This document shows positions 34,740 to 44,882 of a stretch of DNA of 64,000 bases, piece after piece. The translations under genes and the position numbers were made by a program. This DNA comes from Lentibacillus sp. CBA3610 (lineage in GTDB: Bacteria; Bacillota; Bacilli; Bacillales; Amphibacillaceae), in NCBI RefSeq assembly GCF_013373365.1, contig NZ_CP035925.1, positions 248,001 through 312,000 on the forward strand. Direction: 5' to 3'. A model generated the notes under the pieces. The model was not told the DNA's origin. It saw only the letters and a list, made by a program, of their open reading frames with translations, and did no database searches. The number at the start of each line of letters is the position of its first letter. Position 1 is the first letter of the stretch.

Positions 34740-35213
34740 GTGAGTCTGCATGTCGTATTATATCAACCTGAAATTCCTGCAAATACAGGTAATATTGCCA
34801 GAACATGTCTATCAGCAAATGCAACATTGCATTTAATTCGTCCACTTGGATTTTCTACTGATGATAAAATGGTGCGCCGGGCTGGTCTGGATTATTGGCC
34901 TTACGTGGATGTCCGGGAATATGACGCCATAGAAGAGCTGTATAGGTCTTATCCGGATGGTTCGTATTATTATATTGAAAATGTCGGTTCCAATTATTAT
35001 ACAGATTATGATTTTACGGATATGGATCAGGATTTATTGTTTGTATTTGGCCGTGAAGGAAGCGGCTTTCCTGCCAATTTTTTGGAGGGAAAAGAAGACC
35101 GGTGTCTGCGGGTTCATATGGGTGATATGGTACGGTCACTGAATTTAGCAAACACAACAGCGATTATTATTTATGAGGTATTAAGACAGCAAGGTTTCCC
35201 GGGTATGAGATAA
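34740..35213 (+). CDS. trmL: tRNA (cytidine(34)-2'-O)-methyltransferase
   Basis: A 157-residue SPOUT-fold methyltransferase that modifies the wobble base of tRNA-Leu. The family start LHVVLYQPEIPANTGNIART, the middle LLFVFGREGSGFPANFL and the knot motif VRSLNLANTTAIIIYEVLRQ are all present. GTG 34740 is chosen because GAGGAG lies at 34725-34730. A dispersed repeat copy follows the stop after 4 bp. Confidence 0.93.
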   Translation: MSLHVVLYQPEIPANTGNIARTCLSANATLHLIRPLGFSTDDKMVRRAGLDYWPYVDVREYDAIEELYRSYPDGSYYYIENVGSNYYTDYDFTDMDQDLLFVFGREGSGFPANFLEGKEDRCLRVHMGDMVRSLNLANTTAIIIYEVLRQQGFPGMR

Positions 35214-35216
35214 TAA

Positions 35217-35315
35217 GAAAAAACGCTGACGCGTCTTTTCGGATGCCAGAGGTCAGAGGTCGGATTGGAAGAAATCGGCGAATCACCGATTTCAAGATTG
35301 TCATCGTTCGTTGAA
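35217..35315. repeat. Dispersed ~100-bp repeat, copy C (inverted)
   Basis: It reads AAACGCTGACGCGTCTTTTC, then GGATGCCAGAGGTCAGAGGT, then GAAGAAATCGGCGAATCACC, then GATTTCAAG, the reverse complement of copies A and B. It directly follows trmL. Confidence 0.82.
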
Positions 35316-35336
35316 ATGATGGGTTCTTAACGGTTA

Positions 35337-35371
35337 AAAAAGCCGCCATGCACGAGCATGACGGCTTTTTA
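35337..35371. terminator. Bidirectional terminator between trmL and the small lipoprotein
   Basis: AAAAGCCGCCATGC / GCATGACGGCTTTT with an ACGA tetraloop and T-runs both ways. Confidence 0.82.
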
Positions 35372-35385
35372 CCCGGGAAGTCTTA

Positions 35386-35487
35386 TTACTGATCGTTTTT
35401 CGGTACGCCGGGTTTAGCATCATATCCAGAAGTAAAGCAGGAAACTAAAAAGGTTACAGAAACGCCTAATATCAATGCCAGTTTCAT
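35386..35487 (-). CDS. 33-residue lipoprotein-like peptide
   Basis: From ATG 35487, 7 bases after a strong AAGGAGG, to TAA 35386: MKLALILGVSVTFLVSCFTS then GYDAKPGVPKNDQ. The first 16 residues form a signal peptide with a lipobox (Leu-Val-Ser-Cys17), so the mature product would be a 17-residue lipid-linked peptide CFTSGYDAKPGVPKNDQ. Its size resembles small entericidin-like or pheromone-precursor lipoproteins, but I know no family match. The shared terminator marks its 3' end. The function is unknown. Confidence 0.6.
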   Translation of the reverse strand: MKLALILGVSVTFLVSCFTSGYDAKPGVPKNDQ

Positions 35488-35673
35488 CGGACTTCCTCCT
35501 TATATTATATGTATACCACTTTTTCAATTTATTATGCCTCTATTATATCGAATAATCCTACCGTTGTGAACTGTAAACCCAATTAAACATTCCCCTTTGT
35601 TTTAATCGAATTATTTTAGTTTTCAAACAGTAGTCTCTCTTATTGTATCGAGTGATAAAATAGAGTATATTAG

Positions 35674-35703
35674 TTGATGAAGCGAACGCTAAAGTTCTAT
35701 AAT
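35674..35703 (+). promoter_or_regulatory. Probable SigA promoter of odhAB
   Basis: TTGATG at 35674-35679, 18-bp spacer, TATAAT at 35698-35703. The leader of about 100 nt to the odhA start shows no strong structure. Confidence 0.65.
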
Positions 35704-35811
35704 GAAACCAGAGTGTAAAGAGCCGTTATAGTCATGTTAAGAAAGAGGTGGATTTCTGAATTGCCTCTTATTATAACGGGGTAAAGTTGACTACTAATGG
35801 GGGTATAAGAC

Positions 35812-38673
35812 GTGGCACAAAATGAAGAATCTCATGAAAGATTCTGGAGAAGTTTTCATGGGCCGAACATGGGGTATATTGAAGAGCAATATGAATTATA
35901 CAAGGAAAACCATGAGGCAGTTGATCCTTCTTTAAAAGAACTTTTTGATCAATATGGCGCCCCTGACTGGGTACGTTCACCACAAGGAGCCAGCACGGAA
36001 ACGGCTCAATCGGCATCTTCAATAGGTGATGTTAAAAAGTTAACCTCAGCAATGAAACTTGTTGAGGCAATTCGTCGTTTTGGTCATCTTCAAGCGGATA
36101 TCTATCCGGTAGGGTATACCAATGAGCGTGAAACAAACCTGGTCAATCCGGAGACATACGAATTAACCGAAGAGGATTTACGGAGTATACCTGCTTCATG
36201 GCTATGGGAACAAGCACCTGCTGGAGTAGATGATGGATTTGAAGTTGTCCGGGAATTGAAGAAGTTATATTCCGGCACCATCACGTTTGAATATGATCAT
36301 GTCAACAATGAAGATGAGCGTTTATGGCTGCTGGAATACATTGAATCCGGTAAATACGATACAGCGTTTTATGATGAAAATAAAAAGAAGTTACTCGAGC
36401 GTCTTGCACAGGTGGAAGGGTTTGAAGAATTTCTTCAGAAAACGTTTGTCGGACAGAAACGGTTTTCCATTGAAGGTTTGGAATCCATGATACCGATGCT
36501 CGATCGTATTGTTACAAATTCAATCAAGGATAGAATCGAACACATCATGATAGGAATGGCTCACCGCGGCCGTCTTAGTGTGCTGTCACATGTTCTGGGG
36601 AAACCATTTGAAAATATATTCTCCGAGTTTCATCATTCACCGGATAAAGAATTAATTCCGTCTGAAGGTTCGACGGGAATTAACTATGGCTGGACAGGAG
36701 ATGTTAAGTATCACTTTGGTGCGACGAAAGATGTCAGAGAAGGTGATGAGACGACAACACGCATTACCCTTGCCAACAACCCGTCCCATTTGGAATTTGT
36801 AAATCCGGTTGTAGAAGGATTTGCACGTGCAGGCCAGGATGACCGGTCGCAAAAAGGCTATCCTGAGCAGGATTTCAGCAAAGCGTTGCCTGTATTGATT
36901 CATGGTGATGCGGCATTCATCGGAGAGGGTGTCGTTGCTGAAACATTGAATTTTAAAGGGCTGCCGGGTTATCAAACAGGCGGAACCCTTCATATCATCG
37001 CGAATAACTTGCTCGGTTATACGACCAATCAGGAAGATGGCAGATCAACACGTTATGCCAGTGATTTAGCAAAAGGATTTGAAATTCCGATTATTCATGT
37101 CAATGCAGATGATCCAATTGCGTGTGTTTCTGCTATTAAAATGGCCTATGAATACCGCCAGAAATTCCAAAAAGACTTTTTGGTTGATTTGGTCGGTTAT
37201 CGCCGTTACGGTCACAATGAAATGGATGAGCCCAGGGCAACACAGCCTTCCTTGTATCGGGGTATTGATAACCACCCTACTACTGCGAATGTTTATGCTG
37301 AAAGATTGCAAAAAGAGGGTATTGTCGAAAAAGATGCACTGGAAACTTTTAAAGATCGAAACGAGTCAAATCTGCGGGAAATATTTGAAAACATGAAAGA
37401 AAATGAATCAGGCGAGGCGGAAGCCAAACGAATGCCTGAAGCTTTAACAAATGGTCTTGATAAATTTGAAACGGCTGTACCGCTGGAAACATTGAAAAAC
37501 TTGAATGAAGGACTGCAATCACGTCCGGAAGGGTTTACTGTTTTCCGGAAGTTGAAACGGATTTTGAGCCGACGGGAAAATGTCCTGGAAGAAGGGAATA
37601 AAGCTGACTGGGGTGCAGGAGAAGCCCTGACATATGCATCGATTTTAAATGATGGTATCCCGATTCGCTTAACAGGTCAGGACACTGAACGCGGAACGTT
37701 TGCTCACAGGCACTTGGTTCTGCATGATGCCGAAACCGGTGAAACGTATTGCCCAATGCACGGACTTGAAGGTGTGGAAGCATCGTTTGATATTCGAAAC
37801 AGCCCGCTCTCAGAAGCTGGTGTATTAGGTTTTGAATATGGTTATAGTGTTCAGGCACCGAATACGCTCGTTATTTGGGAAGCACAATTTGGTGATTTTT
37901 CGAATGCGGCTCAGGTTATATTTGACCAGTTCATCTCAGCGGCACGCGCTAAATGGGGCGATAAATCCAATATGGTTATGCTGTTGCCGCATGGGTACGA
38001 AGGCCAGGGACCTGAACACTCCAGTGCACGTCTCGAACGCTTTTTACAGCTTGCAGCAGAGAACAACTGGATTGTTGCCAATGTGACATCGTCTGCCCAA
38101 TACTTTCATTTACTCCGCCGGCAGGCAGCTATGCGCGGAAAAGGAGAGGCACGTCCACTGATTTTGATGTCACCTAAGAGTTTGCTCCGTAACCAGCGGG
38201 TTGCTTCAAGTCCGGAAGAATTCTCAGAGGGCAAGTTCGAGCCGTTAAAACAGCAGCCTAACCTGAAAGTAAGCAAGAAAAACGCAACACGATTATTAAT
38301 CGGAAGCGGTAAAGTTATGGTGGATATTGAAGAAGAAATTGTTAATTCAGAGGAGAAGTTTGATTGGCTTCGCGCATTACGACTGGAACAAATTTATCCA
38401 TTCCCGGCTAAACAGCTTGAAAAGGAATTGAAAGAGCTGCCGAACCTGAAAGAAATTGTTTGGGTGCAGGAAGAACCACAAAACATGGGCAGCTGGGATT
38501 TCGTGGATGATTATTTAAGGGAATTATTAACAGAAGGTCAGACGTTAAGATATATTGGTCGTCCGCACCGTGCATCACCAGCTGTAGGCGAACCAAACGT
38601 GGACAAAACAGAACAGCGGCAAATTATTGAACAAGCGATTAACCCGTCAGAAGGAGGAGATTCCAGTGAGTGA
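35812..38673 (+). CDS. odhA: 2-oxoglutarate dehydrogenase E1
   Basis: The thiamine-diphosphate subunit (953 residues) that decarboxylates 2-oxoglutarate in the TCA cycle. The N-terminal E2-binding arm is followed by the TPP domain with [20 protein letters not shown] at about 246, [15 protein letters not shown], the [20 protein letters not shown]/metal motif at about 365, then the pyrimidine domain with [20 protein letters not shown] and [23 protein letters not shown] 35812 follows GGGGG at 35799. Its 3' end overlaps odhB by 8 bases, so the two are translationally coupled. Confidence 0.96.
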   Translation: MAQNEESHERFWRSFHGPNMGYIEEQYELYKENHEAVDPSLKELFDQYGAPDWVRSPQGASTETAQSASSIGDVKKLTSAMKLVEAIRRFGHLQADIYPVGYTNERETNLVNPETYELTEEDLRSIPASWLWEQAPAGVDDGFEVVRELKKLYSGTITFEYDHVNNEDERLWLLEYIESGKYDTAFYDENKKKLLERLAQVEGFEEFLQKTFVGQKRFSIEGLESMIPMLDRIVTNSIKDRIEHIMIGMAHRGRLSVLSHVLGKPFENIFSEFHHSPDKELIPSEGSTGINYGWTGDVKYHFGATKDVREGDETTTRITLANNPSHLEFVNPVVEGFARAGQDDRSQKGYPEQDFSKALPVLIHGDAAFIGEGVVAETLNFKGLPGYQTGGTLHIIANNLLGYTTNQEDGRSTRYASDLAKGFEIPIIHVNADDPIACVSAIKMAYEYRQKFQKDFLVDLVGYRRYGHNEMDEPRATQPSLYRGIDNHPTTANVYAERLQKEGIVEKDALETFKDRNESNLREIFENMKENESGEAEAKRMPEALTNGLDKFETAVPLETLKNLNEGLQSRPEGFTVFRKLKRILSRRENVLEEGNKADWGAGEALTYASILNDGIPIRLTGQDTERGTFAHRHLVLHDAETGETYCPMHGLEGVEASFDIRNSPLSEAGVLGFEYGYSVQAPNTLVIWEAQFGDFSNAAQVIFDQFISAARAKWGDKSNMVMLLPHGYEGQGPEHSSARLERFLQLAAENNWIVANVTSSAQYFHLLRRQAAMRGKGEARPLILMSPKSLLRNQRVASSPEEFSEGKFEPLKQQPNLKVSKKNATRLLIGSGKVMVDIEEEIVNSEEKFDWLRALRLEQIYPFPAKQLEKELKELPNLKEIVWVQEEPQNMGSWDFVDDYLRELLTEGQTLRYIGRPHRASPAVGEPNVDKTEQRQIIEQAINPSEGGDSSE

Positions 38674-39952
38674 AATTAAAATCCCGGAACTCGCAGAATC
38701 GATTACAGAAGGAACGATTTCCGAATGGCTCGTAGGTAAAGGTGACAAAGTTGAAAAAGGCGATGCAGTCGTTGAATTGGAAACGGACAAAGTAAACGTT
38801 GAAGTTAATTCGGATTATGCAGGCGTTATAACCGAGATTATTCAAGAGGAAGGCGCTGATGTTGAAGTCGGCGATGTCATTGCCAAAGTGGATGAAAACG
38901 CTGAGGCAGGCGGAAGTGCGTCCGGTGAGGAAGAAAAAGAAGAACCTGCTTCGGATTCAAAAGAAGAGAAAGCATCTGAACCGGATTCTTCCAAAGAAGC
39001 AGAAAAAGAAGAAAAACCAGAGAAACAAGATGATTCCTCTGAGAGCAGTCAGGATGTCATTGCATCCCCGGCAGCCCGTAAGCGTGCCCGTGAACTTGGC
39101 ATTGACTTGAGCGACGTGCAGGCACGTGATCCGTTAGGCCGTATTCGTCCGGAAGATGTCGATTCCGCAGCTAAGGGCGGAAGTGAACAGAAGGAATCCA
39201 AGCCAGCTAAAAAAGAAGAGCCAAAACAATCTGAGAAAACCGAGTTCGATAAGCCGGTCGAAAGAATTAAGATGTCCCGCCGCCGCCAGACAATTGCCAG
39301 GAACCTTGTAGAAGTACAGCAGGAATCCGCTATGCTGACGACCTTTAACGAAGTCGACATGTCAGCTGTTATGGAATTGCGTAATAAGCGGAAAGAGGAC
39401 TTCAAAGAAAAACACGGCGTCAAATTAGGTTTCATGTCCTTCTTTACTAAAGCCGTTATCGGTGCGTTAAAAGACTTCCCGCTTCTGAATGCGGAAATAC
39501 AGGGCAAAGAAATTGTCAAGAAACATTTCTATGATATCGGTATTGCTGTTTCAACCGATGAGGGACTTGTTGTACCGGTTGTACGAGATGCAGACAAGCT
39601 GGATTTTGCCGGAGTTGAAAAGGAAATTGGAAATCTCGGTCAAAAGGCAATCAATAAGGAATTATCCTTGAAAGACTTACAGGGCGGTTCATTTACCATC
39701 ACAAACGGCGGAACATTTGGATCAATGTTGTCAACACCAATTCTGAATTCGCCTCAGGTCGGAATACTTGGTATGCACAATATTCAAAAACGTCCTATGG
39801 TTATGCCGGATGATTCGATAGAAGTACGCCCAATGATGTATCTTGCTGTATCATATGACCACCGGATTGTTGACGGTAAGGAAGCAGTCCAATTCCTTGT
39901 ACGGATTAAAGAACTGCTGGAAGATCCATATGATTTATTGCTGGAAGGCTAA
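38666..39952 (+). CDS. odhB: Dihydrolipoyl succinyltransferase (E2)
   Basis: A 428-residue E2 core: lipoyl domain (about 1-77, lipoyl Lys42 in [10 protein letters not shown]), an acidic Glu/Lys/Ser linker (about 80-130), the peripheral-subunit-binding domain (about 132-165, [20 protein letters not shown]), another charged linker, and the catalytic domain with [11 protein letters not shown] near residue 397. GTG 38666 follows AAGGAGGAG and overlaps the odhA stop (GTGAGTGA). Earlier in-frame starts lie inside odhA and lack a site. The acidic linkers fit a halotolerant host. Confidence 0.96.
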   Translation: MSEIKIPELAESITEGTISEWLVGKGDKVEKGDAVVELETDKVNVEVNSDYAGVITEIIQEEGADVEVGDVIAKVDENAEAGGSASGEEEKEEPASDSKEEKASEPDSSKEAEKEEKPEKQDDSSESSQDVIASPAARKRARELGIDLSDVQARDPLGRIRPEDVDSAAKGGSEQKESKPAKKEEPKQSEKTEFDKPVERIKMSRRRQTIARNLVEVQQESAMLTTFNEVDMSAVMELRNKRKEDFKEKHGVKLGFMSFFTKAVIGALKDFPLLNAEIQGKEIVKKHFYDIGIAVSTDEGLVVPVVRDADKLDFAGVEKEIGNLGQKAINKELSLKDLQGGSFTITNGGTFGSMLSTPILNSPQVGILGMHNIQKRPMVMPDDSIEVRPMMYLAVSYDHRIVDGKEAVQFLVRIKELLEDPYDLLLEG

Positions 39953-39968
39953 TAGATAGGATAAATTA

Positions 39969-40008
39969 AAAACCCTCGCTGTGACTCCGTTATCATGGCG
40001 GGGGTCTT
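39969..40008 (+). terminator. Terminator of odhAB
   Basis: ACCCTCGC / GCGGGGGT stem with a large loop, then TTTT. Confidence 0.7.
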
Positions 40009-40066
40009 TTAAAGAGAAAATGAATTGGAAAGTTTTGACATGTTGTGGGTATTAAATGAATTCGTT

Positions 40067-40408
40067 TCAGTGGATGACTGCTTTCTTTAACAGTTTGATG
40101 TCTGATTCCATCTCCATTACTTTATCATTAAATGTACGCTCTATTGCAGTCTGAAACTCATAATTTTTAGCAGTTTGCTCTCTGACAATACGCAGCTGGT
40201 CCTCGAGGTTCATGAGTTTATCATCCATCTCATCGAACCGCTCGTCTATAGCAACGAATCTGTTGTCAATCTCATTGAACCGCTCGTCTATAGCAACAAA
40301 TCTGTTGTCAATCCCATCGAATCGTCTATCGAAATCCTCCTGCATTGTATCTAGTCGATTGTTCATTTTTTGAATTTCAGTTAAGATTACCTTCATTTCC
40401 TCACTCAT
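40067..40408 (-). CDS. Coiled-coil protein with a 14-residue internal duplication
   Basis: A 113-residue, very acidic protein that is almost wholly coiled coil. A 7-residue unit (I-D-x-R-F-x-x) recurs from about residue 28 to 62, including two copies of the 14-mer IDNRFVAIDERFNE / IDNRFVAIDERFDE; the DNA is repeated over 42 bp as well. No membrane segment. ATG 40408 is chosen since GGAGGTGAG lies 4-8 bases before it. It resembles small coiled-coil proteins of phages and Gram-positive genomes; no role can be given. Confidence 0.7.
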   Translation of the reverse strand: MSEEMKVILTEIQKMNNRLDTMQEDFDRRFDGIDNRFVAIDERFNEIDNRFVAIDERFDEMDDKLMNLEDQLRIVREQTAKNYEFQTAIERTFNDKVMEMESDIKLLKKAVIH

Positions 40409-40607
40409 CATCTCACCTCCCTTATGGGTATTATATCATGTTTTTTGAAAAAATCATCTGTTGAAAAAGTAACTTTGAGATGAGAAAGAATGGCAAAAAT
40501 TCAAAGCTTCCCCTTTAAAAAATGCAGGTTACAAGGCTTCTTATGTTAAATTTTGATTTTACAGGGAAGTACTAATATAGCTTTATATTTAATGGAAAAA
40601 ATTTGGA

Positions 40608-40636
40608 TTGCCAGACGTCTGATGACTTGTTAAAAT
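40608..40636 (+). promoter_or_regulatory. nupC promoter with palindromic operator
   Basis: TTGCCA at 40608-40613, 17-bp spacer, TAAAAT at 40631-40636. The perfect palindrome CAGACGTCTG (40612-40621) overlaps the -35 box and spacer, where a bound repressor would block polymerase. Confidence 0.65.
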
Positions 40637-40642
40637 CGAATT

Positions 40643-40847
40643 TGGTAAAAGTGGTGATGAAAGCGGTTATACCCGAAACTGCTGTGTACACTCCTGCCTC
40701 GAAACATGAAGTAAAAGAAATATCAGGCAGGGAATAGCGGACGCTAACAACTGATTCATGTACCTAATCATCAGTTGGGATGAAAAGAACCCGCTGATGG
40801 AAGTTTTACTGTAATTTTACTTTAACATCATAAGGGAGGCTTCATAA
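40643..40847 (+). promoter_or_regulatory. Structured 200-nt leader of nupC
   Basis: Helices visible: CCTGCCT (about 40694-40700) with AGGCAGG (about 40727-40733), TAGCG-GA-CGCTA near 40736-40747, and AACTGAT / ATCAGTT at about 40750-40777, which competes with CATCAG / CTGATG at about 40770-40800 for the same strand. This alternative pairing just before the ribosome site GGGAGG is what a riboswitch or protein-bound leader would show. It matches no riboswitch class I know by eye. Confidence 0.45.
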
Positions 40848-42038
40848 GTGGGTATTCTACTGGGGATTTTAGCAATTATTATCGTATTAGGTCTGGCATA
40901 CTTGATGTCAAATGATAAGAAAAACATTAATTTTAAAGGCATTGGCATCATGATTGCTGCTCAGCTTGTTATTACATGGTTTATGTTTAATACCGATATA
41001 GGCCGTGCCATTATTAATGGTATTTCAGCCGGGTTTAATAAATTAATTGAATTCGGTACAGAAGGTGTTAATTTTGTCGTCGGCGGTATTCTAGTGGAAG
41101 AAGGAGGAGATGTCTTCTTTTTCAATGTGCTGCTGCTGATCATCTTTTTCTCAACATTACTTTCTGTTCTGACATATTTACGGATTTTGCCACCGGTTAT
41201 TAAATATTTTGGCGGATTATTATCGAAAATAACTGGACTGCCAAAAGTGGAATCGTTTAATGCTGTTAACAGTATGTTTTTTGGTCAGTCAGAGGCGTTA
41301 TTGGCTGTCAAAACGCAATTTCATCATTTGAATAACAACCGGCTGTATATTGTGAGTGCGTCGGCTATGGGGTCTGTTTCAGCGTCAATTGTTGGTGCGT
41401 ATCTGCAAATCCTGCCACCGGAATATGTACTGGCTGCCCTGCCTCTTAACATGTTCAGTGCGTTAATTCTTGCATCGGTGATTGCGCCTGTTAATGTATC
41501 AAAAGAAGAAGATCAGGTTGATGTTCAAGAAGTTTCGAATGACAAGAGTATTTTCGAAGCGATGGGTAACGGAGCTTTAGAAGGCGGGAAAATCGCTCTT
41601 ATCGTCGCGGCAATGCTCATCGCATTTATTGCTTCGCTGGAACTTGTTAATTGGCTGATTCAGCTTATATTTGCCGGTGTCACCTTAGAGGACATTCTCG
41701 GGTATATTATTGCACCAATCGGTATTCTAATGGGTATTGCACCAGGTGAAGTTATTGAAGCTGGCGGCGTCATGGGAACGAAAATTGTAACCAACGAGTT
41801 TGTCGCTATGCTGGAATTTGAACAGAAGCTTAGCTACATGTCGGAAAAAACAATCGGCATTGTTTCCGTGTTCCTGACAAGCTTTGCCAACTTCTCGTCG
41901 ATTGGTATCATCGCAGGAACGGTACAAGGAATTGACAGCAAAAAAGCTGTACAAGTCTCCGGTTTCGGTATGAAACTGCTGATCGGAGCGACGCTGGCTT
42001 CCATTCTGTCCGCTACGATTGCGGGCCTGTTCCTTTAA
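40848..42038 (+). CDS. nupC: NupC-type concentrative nucleoside transporter
   Basis: A 396-residue CNT-family permease that imports nucleosides with protons or sodium. Ten or so membrane segments; the family motifs GLPKVESFNAVNSMFFGQSE (about 129-148, with Gly-Gln-Ser-Glu for nucleoside binding), SGSVSASIVGAY-like (here AMGSVSASIVGAYLQ) and TEFVAML-like (here TNEFVAMLEF) plus SFANFSSIGIIAG are in place. GTG 40848 follows AAGGGAGG. It is a single gene with its own operator and terminator. Confidence 0.92.
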   Translation: MGILLGILAIIIVLGLAYLMSNDKKNINFKGIGIMIAAQLVITWFMFNTDIGRAIINGISAGFNKLIEFGTEGVNFVVGGILVEEGGDVFFFNVLLLIIFFSTLLSVLTYLRILPPVIKYFGGLLSKITGLPKVESFNAVNSMFFGQSEALLAVKTQFHHLNNNRLYIVSASAMGSVSASIVGAYLQILPPEYVLAALPLNMFSALILASVIAPVNVSKEEDQVDVQEVSNDKSIFEAMGNGALEGGKIALIVAAMLIAFIASLELVNWLIQLIFAGVTLEDILGYIIAPIGILMGIAPGEVIEAGGVMGTKIVTNEFVAMLEFEQKLSYMSEKTIGIVSVFLTSFANFSSIGIIAGTVQGIDSKKAVQVSGFGMKLLIGATLASILSATIAGLFL

Positions 42039-42079
42039 ACTTATTTAAGCATAATATGTCCTGCGGGAAGAACAAATAC

Positions 42080-42120
42080 AAAAACAGGCGTTAATCTGAG
42101 GACGATTTCTGCCTGTTTTT
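42080..42120 (+). terminator. Terminator of nupC
   Basis: AAAAACAGGC / GCCTGTTTTT with a 21-nt loop and T-run. Confidence 0.82.
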
Positions 42121-42154
42121 GTTTTGCCCGCATCTCTTTACTTGTTTGTAGAAA

Positions 42155-42590
42155 GGTCAGAGAGAAGGCGTTTCAGAGCCAAAATGGAGCATGAAGGCAG
42201 CAAAAAGGTCAGAGAGAACGGTTCTCTCTTCCAAAATGAAGCATGAAAGCAGCAAAAAGGTCAGAGAGAGCGGTTCTCTCTTCCAAAATGGAGCATGAAA
42301 GCAGCAAAAAGGTCGGAGAGAGAGGTTCTCTCTTCCAAAACGAAGCATGAAGGCAGCAAAGAGGTCAGAGAGAGCGGTTCTCTCTTCCAAAACGAAGCAT
42401 GAAGGCAGCAAAAAGGTCAGAGAGAGCGGTTCTCTCTTCCAAAATGAAGCATGAAATCAGCAAAAAGGTCAGAGAGAGCGGTTCTCTCTTCCAAAATGAA
42501 GCATGAAATCAGCAAAAAGGTCAGAGAGAGCGGTTCTCTCTTCCAAAATGAAGTATGAAAGCAGTAAAAAGGTCAGAGAGAAGTCTTTTC
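42155..42590. repeat. 52-bp tandem hairpin array, about 8 units
   Basis: The word GGTCAGAG (once GGTCGGAG) starts at 42155, 42207, 42259, 42311, 42363, 42415, 42467, 42519 and 42571: exactly 52 bp each time. Each full unit holds the inverted repeat AGAGAGA / TCTCTCT about GCGGT, then CCAAAATGAAGCATGAAA and GCAGCAAAAA. 52 is not a multiple of 3, so the minus-strand open frames across it are artefacts. The sequence 42591-42987 has no gene I can support. Confidence 0.92.
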
Positions 42591-42987
42591 AGCAGATATA
42601 ACAGGCAAGTTAGCAATGCAACAGTACCGGCACCCAAGCCAACGGGGTGATACCGTCCAAATAGACAAACGGTTCCAGAACTGTATAATTTGCTAAAGTG
42701 CAGCTGCTCAGAAGACCAGTCACCCATCCATTTTCCAAATATAAAAATCTAGTTGAAAAAGATATTTAATGGTAATGTAGTTATATAATTAACGGGTAAT
42801 CCGGTCTCACGCTAGCGAATCAATGAAACTGTGCAATGTATTAACAGTGGGATGAGGGAAGCTCAACTAATTAAAGATTCATTTTATACATATGAGTCAT
42901 TTTATCGTTAGGATTGAAGAAGGCGTTATACATGTAAGAATCATGATACCTATTTATTTCATGCAGCAAAAAAGGAGTGCTTCATTT

Positions 42988-44064
42988 ATGAGTGCAGATC
43001 GAATTTTATTTACAGGCGGTGGTACTGCCGGTCATGTGATTGTTAACCTTGCTTTAATTCCTGTTTTTCAGCAGGAAGGCTGGGAAATTGATTATATCGG
43101 TTCTAAAAATGGGATTGAGCGTAAGTTGATTGAATCAATTGATGGGGTGACGTATCATCCTATTTCCACCGGTAAACTGCGCCGTTATATATCAAAAGAA
43201 AATGTTAAGGATCCGTTTAAAGTGCTGAAAGGAACGATGCAGACATGGCGTATTATCGGTAAACGAAAGCCGGCTGTCGTCTTTTCCAAAGGTGGCTTTG
43301 TTTCCGTTCCGGTTGTGATGGCGGCAAAACTGCGCGGGGTGCCGGCAGTTATTCATGAATCGGACTTCACACCAGGTCTCGCCAACAGACTTTCAATCCC
43401 GTTTGCAAAAAAAGTCCTGGCAACCTTTCCAGAGACCATCGACTATCTGCCGGAAAAGAAAGCGGAGTATGTTGGTGCAGTGATTCGTGATGAACTTTTC
43501 AAAGGTAATAAGGAAAAAGGACTGGAAATGTGCGGTTTTACAAAAGAAAAGCCGGTTTTGCTTATTATGGGCGGAAGCGGCGGATCCGAAAAAATAAATC
43601 AAACGGTGCGGGAAAGTCTTGAAGCGCTTTTATCCGAATTTCAGATTGTTCATATTTGCGGTCAGGGAAAAACAGATCCGTCAGTTGAGCAAAAAGGCTA
43701 TACACAATTTGAATATGTCAATGAAGAATTGAAAGATTTATTCGCATCTGCTGATTTTGTACTATCAAGGGCGGGCGCAAATGCGATTTTTGAATTTCTG
43801 GCACTTCAGAAACCGATGCTGCTGATTCCATTGTCGAAATCAGCCAGCAGGGGAGACCAAATCCTTAACGCTAATTCGTTTAAGGAAAAAAACTATGCCC
43901 GTGTTATGGAGGAAGAAGCCGTAACAGCGGAATCATTAGCAGAGGAACTGTATAATTTGAAAAAACAAGCACCGGTTATGATTGACCATATGAAAAATTA
44001 CCAGAGTGAAAAAGCACGCGACCGGGTAATTGAGATTATCAAGGATGCAGGGAATTCCGAATAA
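42988..44064 (+). CDS. murG: MurG-type UDP-GlcNAc : undecaprenyl-PP-MurNAc-pentapeptide transferase, stand-alone copy
   Basis: A GT28 glycosyltransferase (358 residues) that makes lipid II from lipid I on the inner face of the membrane. The N-terminal loop [18 protein letters not shown], the [15 protein letters not shown] segment and the UDP-GlcNAc-binding [20 protein letters not shown] are complete. ATG 42988 follows AAAAGGAG at 42969. It is not in a division/cell wall cluster, so it is probably the second MurG that several Bacilli keep, and partial redundancy is likely. Confidence 0.9.
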   Translation: MSADRILFTGGGTAGHVIVNLALIPVFQQEGWEIDYIGSKNGIERKLIESIDGVTYHPISTGKLRRYISKENVKDPFKVLKGTMQTWRIIGKRKPAVVFSKGGFVSVPVVMAAKLRGVPAVIHESDFTPGLANRLSIPFAKKVLATFPETIDYLPEKKAEYVGAVIRDELFKGNKEKGLEMCGFTKEKPVLLIMGGSGGSEKINQTVRESLEALLSEFQIVHICGQGKTDPSVEQKGYTQFEYVNEELKDLFASADFVLSRAGANAIFEFLALQKPMLLIPLSKSASRGDQILNANSFKEKNYARVMEEEAVTAESLAEELYNLKKQAPVMIDHMKNYQSEKARDRVIEIIKDAGNSE

Positions 44065-44186
44065 TGAAGACGTCAATAGACTTGAAAAGTACCCGGGAGA
44101 TCTCTGTTTAGACTGACTAATCAAAAATCCGAGCCGGCGTATACTGTGGCTAAAAAATGTCGAAAACGGGCGAATAAAAAACTGTC

Positions 44187-44216
44187 TCCAATTTTTAGGG
44201 GGGGGAGTTTTTCATT
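44187..44216 (+). terminator. Terminator of murG copy
   Basis: AAAAACT-GTCTCC pairs with GGGGG-AGTTTTT around AATTTTTA. Confidence 0.7.
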
Positions 44217-44260
44217 CTCCGCATAATACATAGAAAATCATAGTTAATGGATATAAGAAA

Positions 44261-44290
44261 ACTGGCGGCAGCAACCGCCAGTTTGTCTTT
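44261..44290. terminator. Terminator at the 3' end of the carbonic anhydrase operon
   Basis: ACTGGCGG / CCGCCAGT with a CAGCAA loop and T-rich flanks on both sides. Confidence 0.72.
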
Positions 44291-44324
44291 TCTCAGTATC
44301 TTTAGCCTGGACTTTCACCATAAC

Positions 44325-44882
44325 TTAGCCGTTTGTCACCAGGTCCACCTTGCCTGTCTCCGGGTCAATGACTAAGCCATGAACATCGGCATATGATGGC
44401 AGAAGCGGGTGGTTGCGAATAACGGAAGCACTGTCCCTGACAGAATCCTCCACGTCATCAAACCCTTTGAACTCGTTTTCCAGGTCGACTCCGGCATTTG
44501 CCAGTGTCGCGAGCGTTTCTTCTGCAACCCCTTTTTCCAAAAGGCTTTGTTTAAATGCTGCAGGATCCGCATGTGACATCCCGCAATCATGGTGACCGAT
44601 AACCATCACCTGTTCTGCCTTTAATTCATAAATCGCAACGAGAATACTCTTCATAACGCTGTCAAACGGATCACGAAGAATCGCACCGGCATTTTTGACC
44701 ATTTTGACATCACCGTTTTGGATGTTCAATGCTTTTGGCAGCAGTTCAACCAATCGGGTATCCATACAGGTAAAAATGACAGTCCGTTTATTGGGGATGT
44801 TATTTGTTTGATAAGGTTCGTATTTTTTTCCGTTAACAAATTTTTTATTGTATTCAAGCATGTCATCAAGAAGCATTTTCAC
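44325..44882 (-). CDS. Beta-class carbonic anhydrase
   Basis: A 185-residue zinc enzyme converting CO2 and bicarbonate. Zinc ligands and the active dyad are in FTCMDTRLVELLP (Cys, Asp, Arg at about 34-38) and VIGHHDCGMSH (His, Cys at about 93-98). Length fits the short Gram-positive beta class. ATG 44882 is one base from the stop of the membrane-protein gene upstream, so the two are cotranscribed and perhaps coupled. A GAAAGGAAGGATGAGTG site supports the start. The pairing suggests that the membrane protein handles bicarbonate, CO2-linked pH or an anion. Confidence 0.9.
   Translation of the reverse strand: MKMLLDDMLEYNKKFVNGKKYEPYQTNNIPNKRTVIFTCMDTRLVELLPKALNIQNGDVKMVKNAGAILRDPFDSVMKSILVAIYELKAEQVMVIGHHDCGMSHADPAAFKQSLLEKGVAEETLATLANAGVDLENEFKGFDDVEDSVRDSASVIRNHPLLPSYADVHGLVIDPETGKVDLVTNG

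Noticed and set aside
42157..42727. Open frames on the minus strand across the 52-bp array and beyond (84 and 68 codons)
   Set aside because: The unit length is not a multiple of 3, no ribosome site is present, and the text outside the array resembles no family I know.
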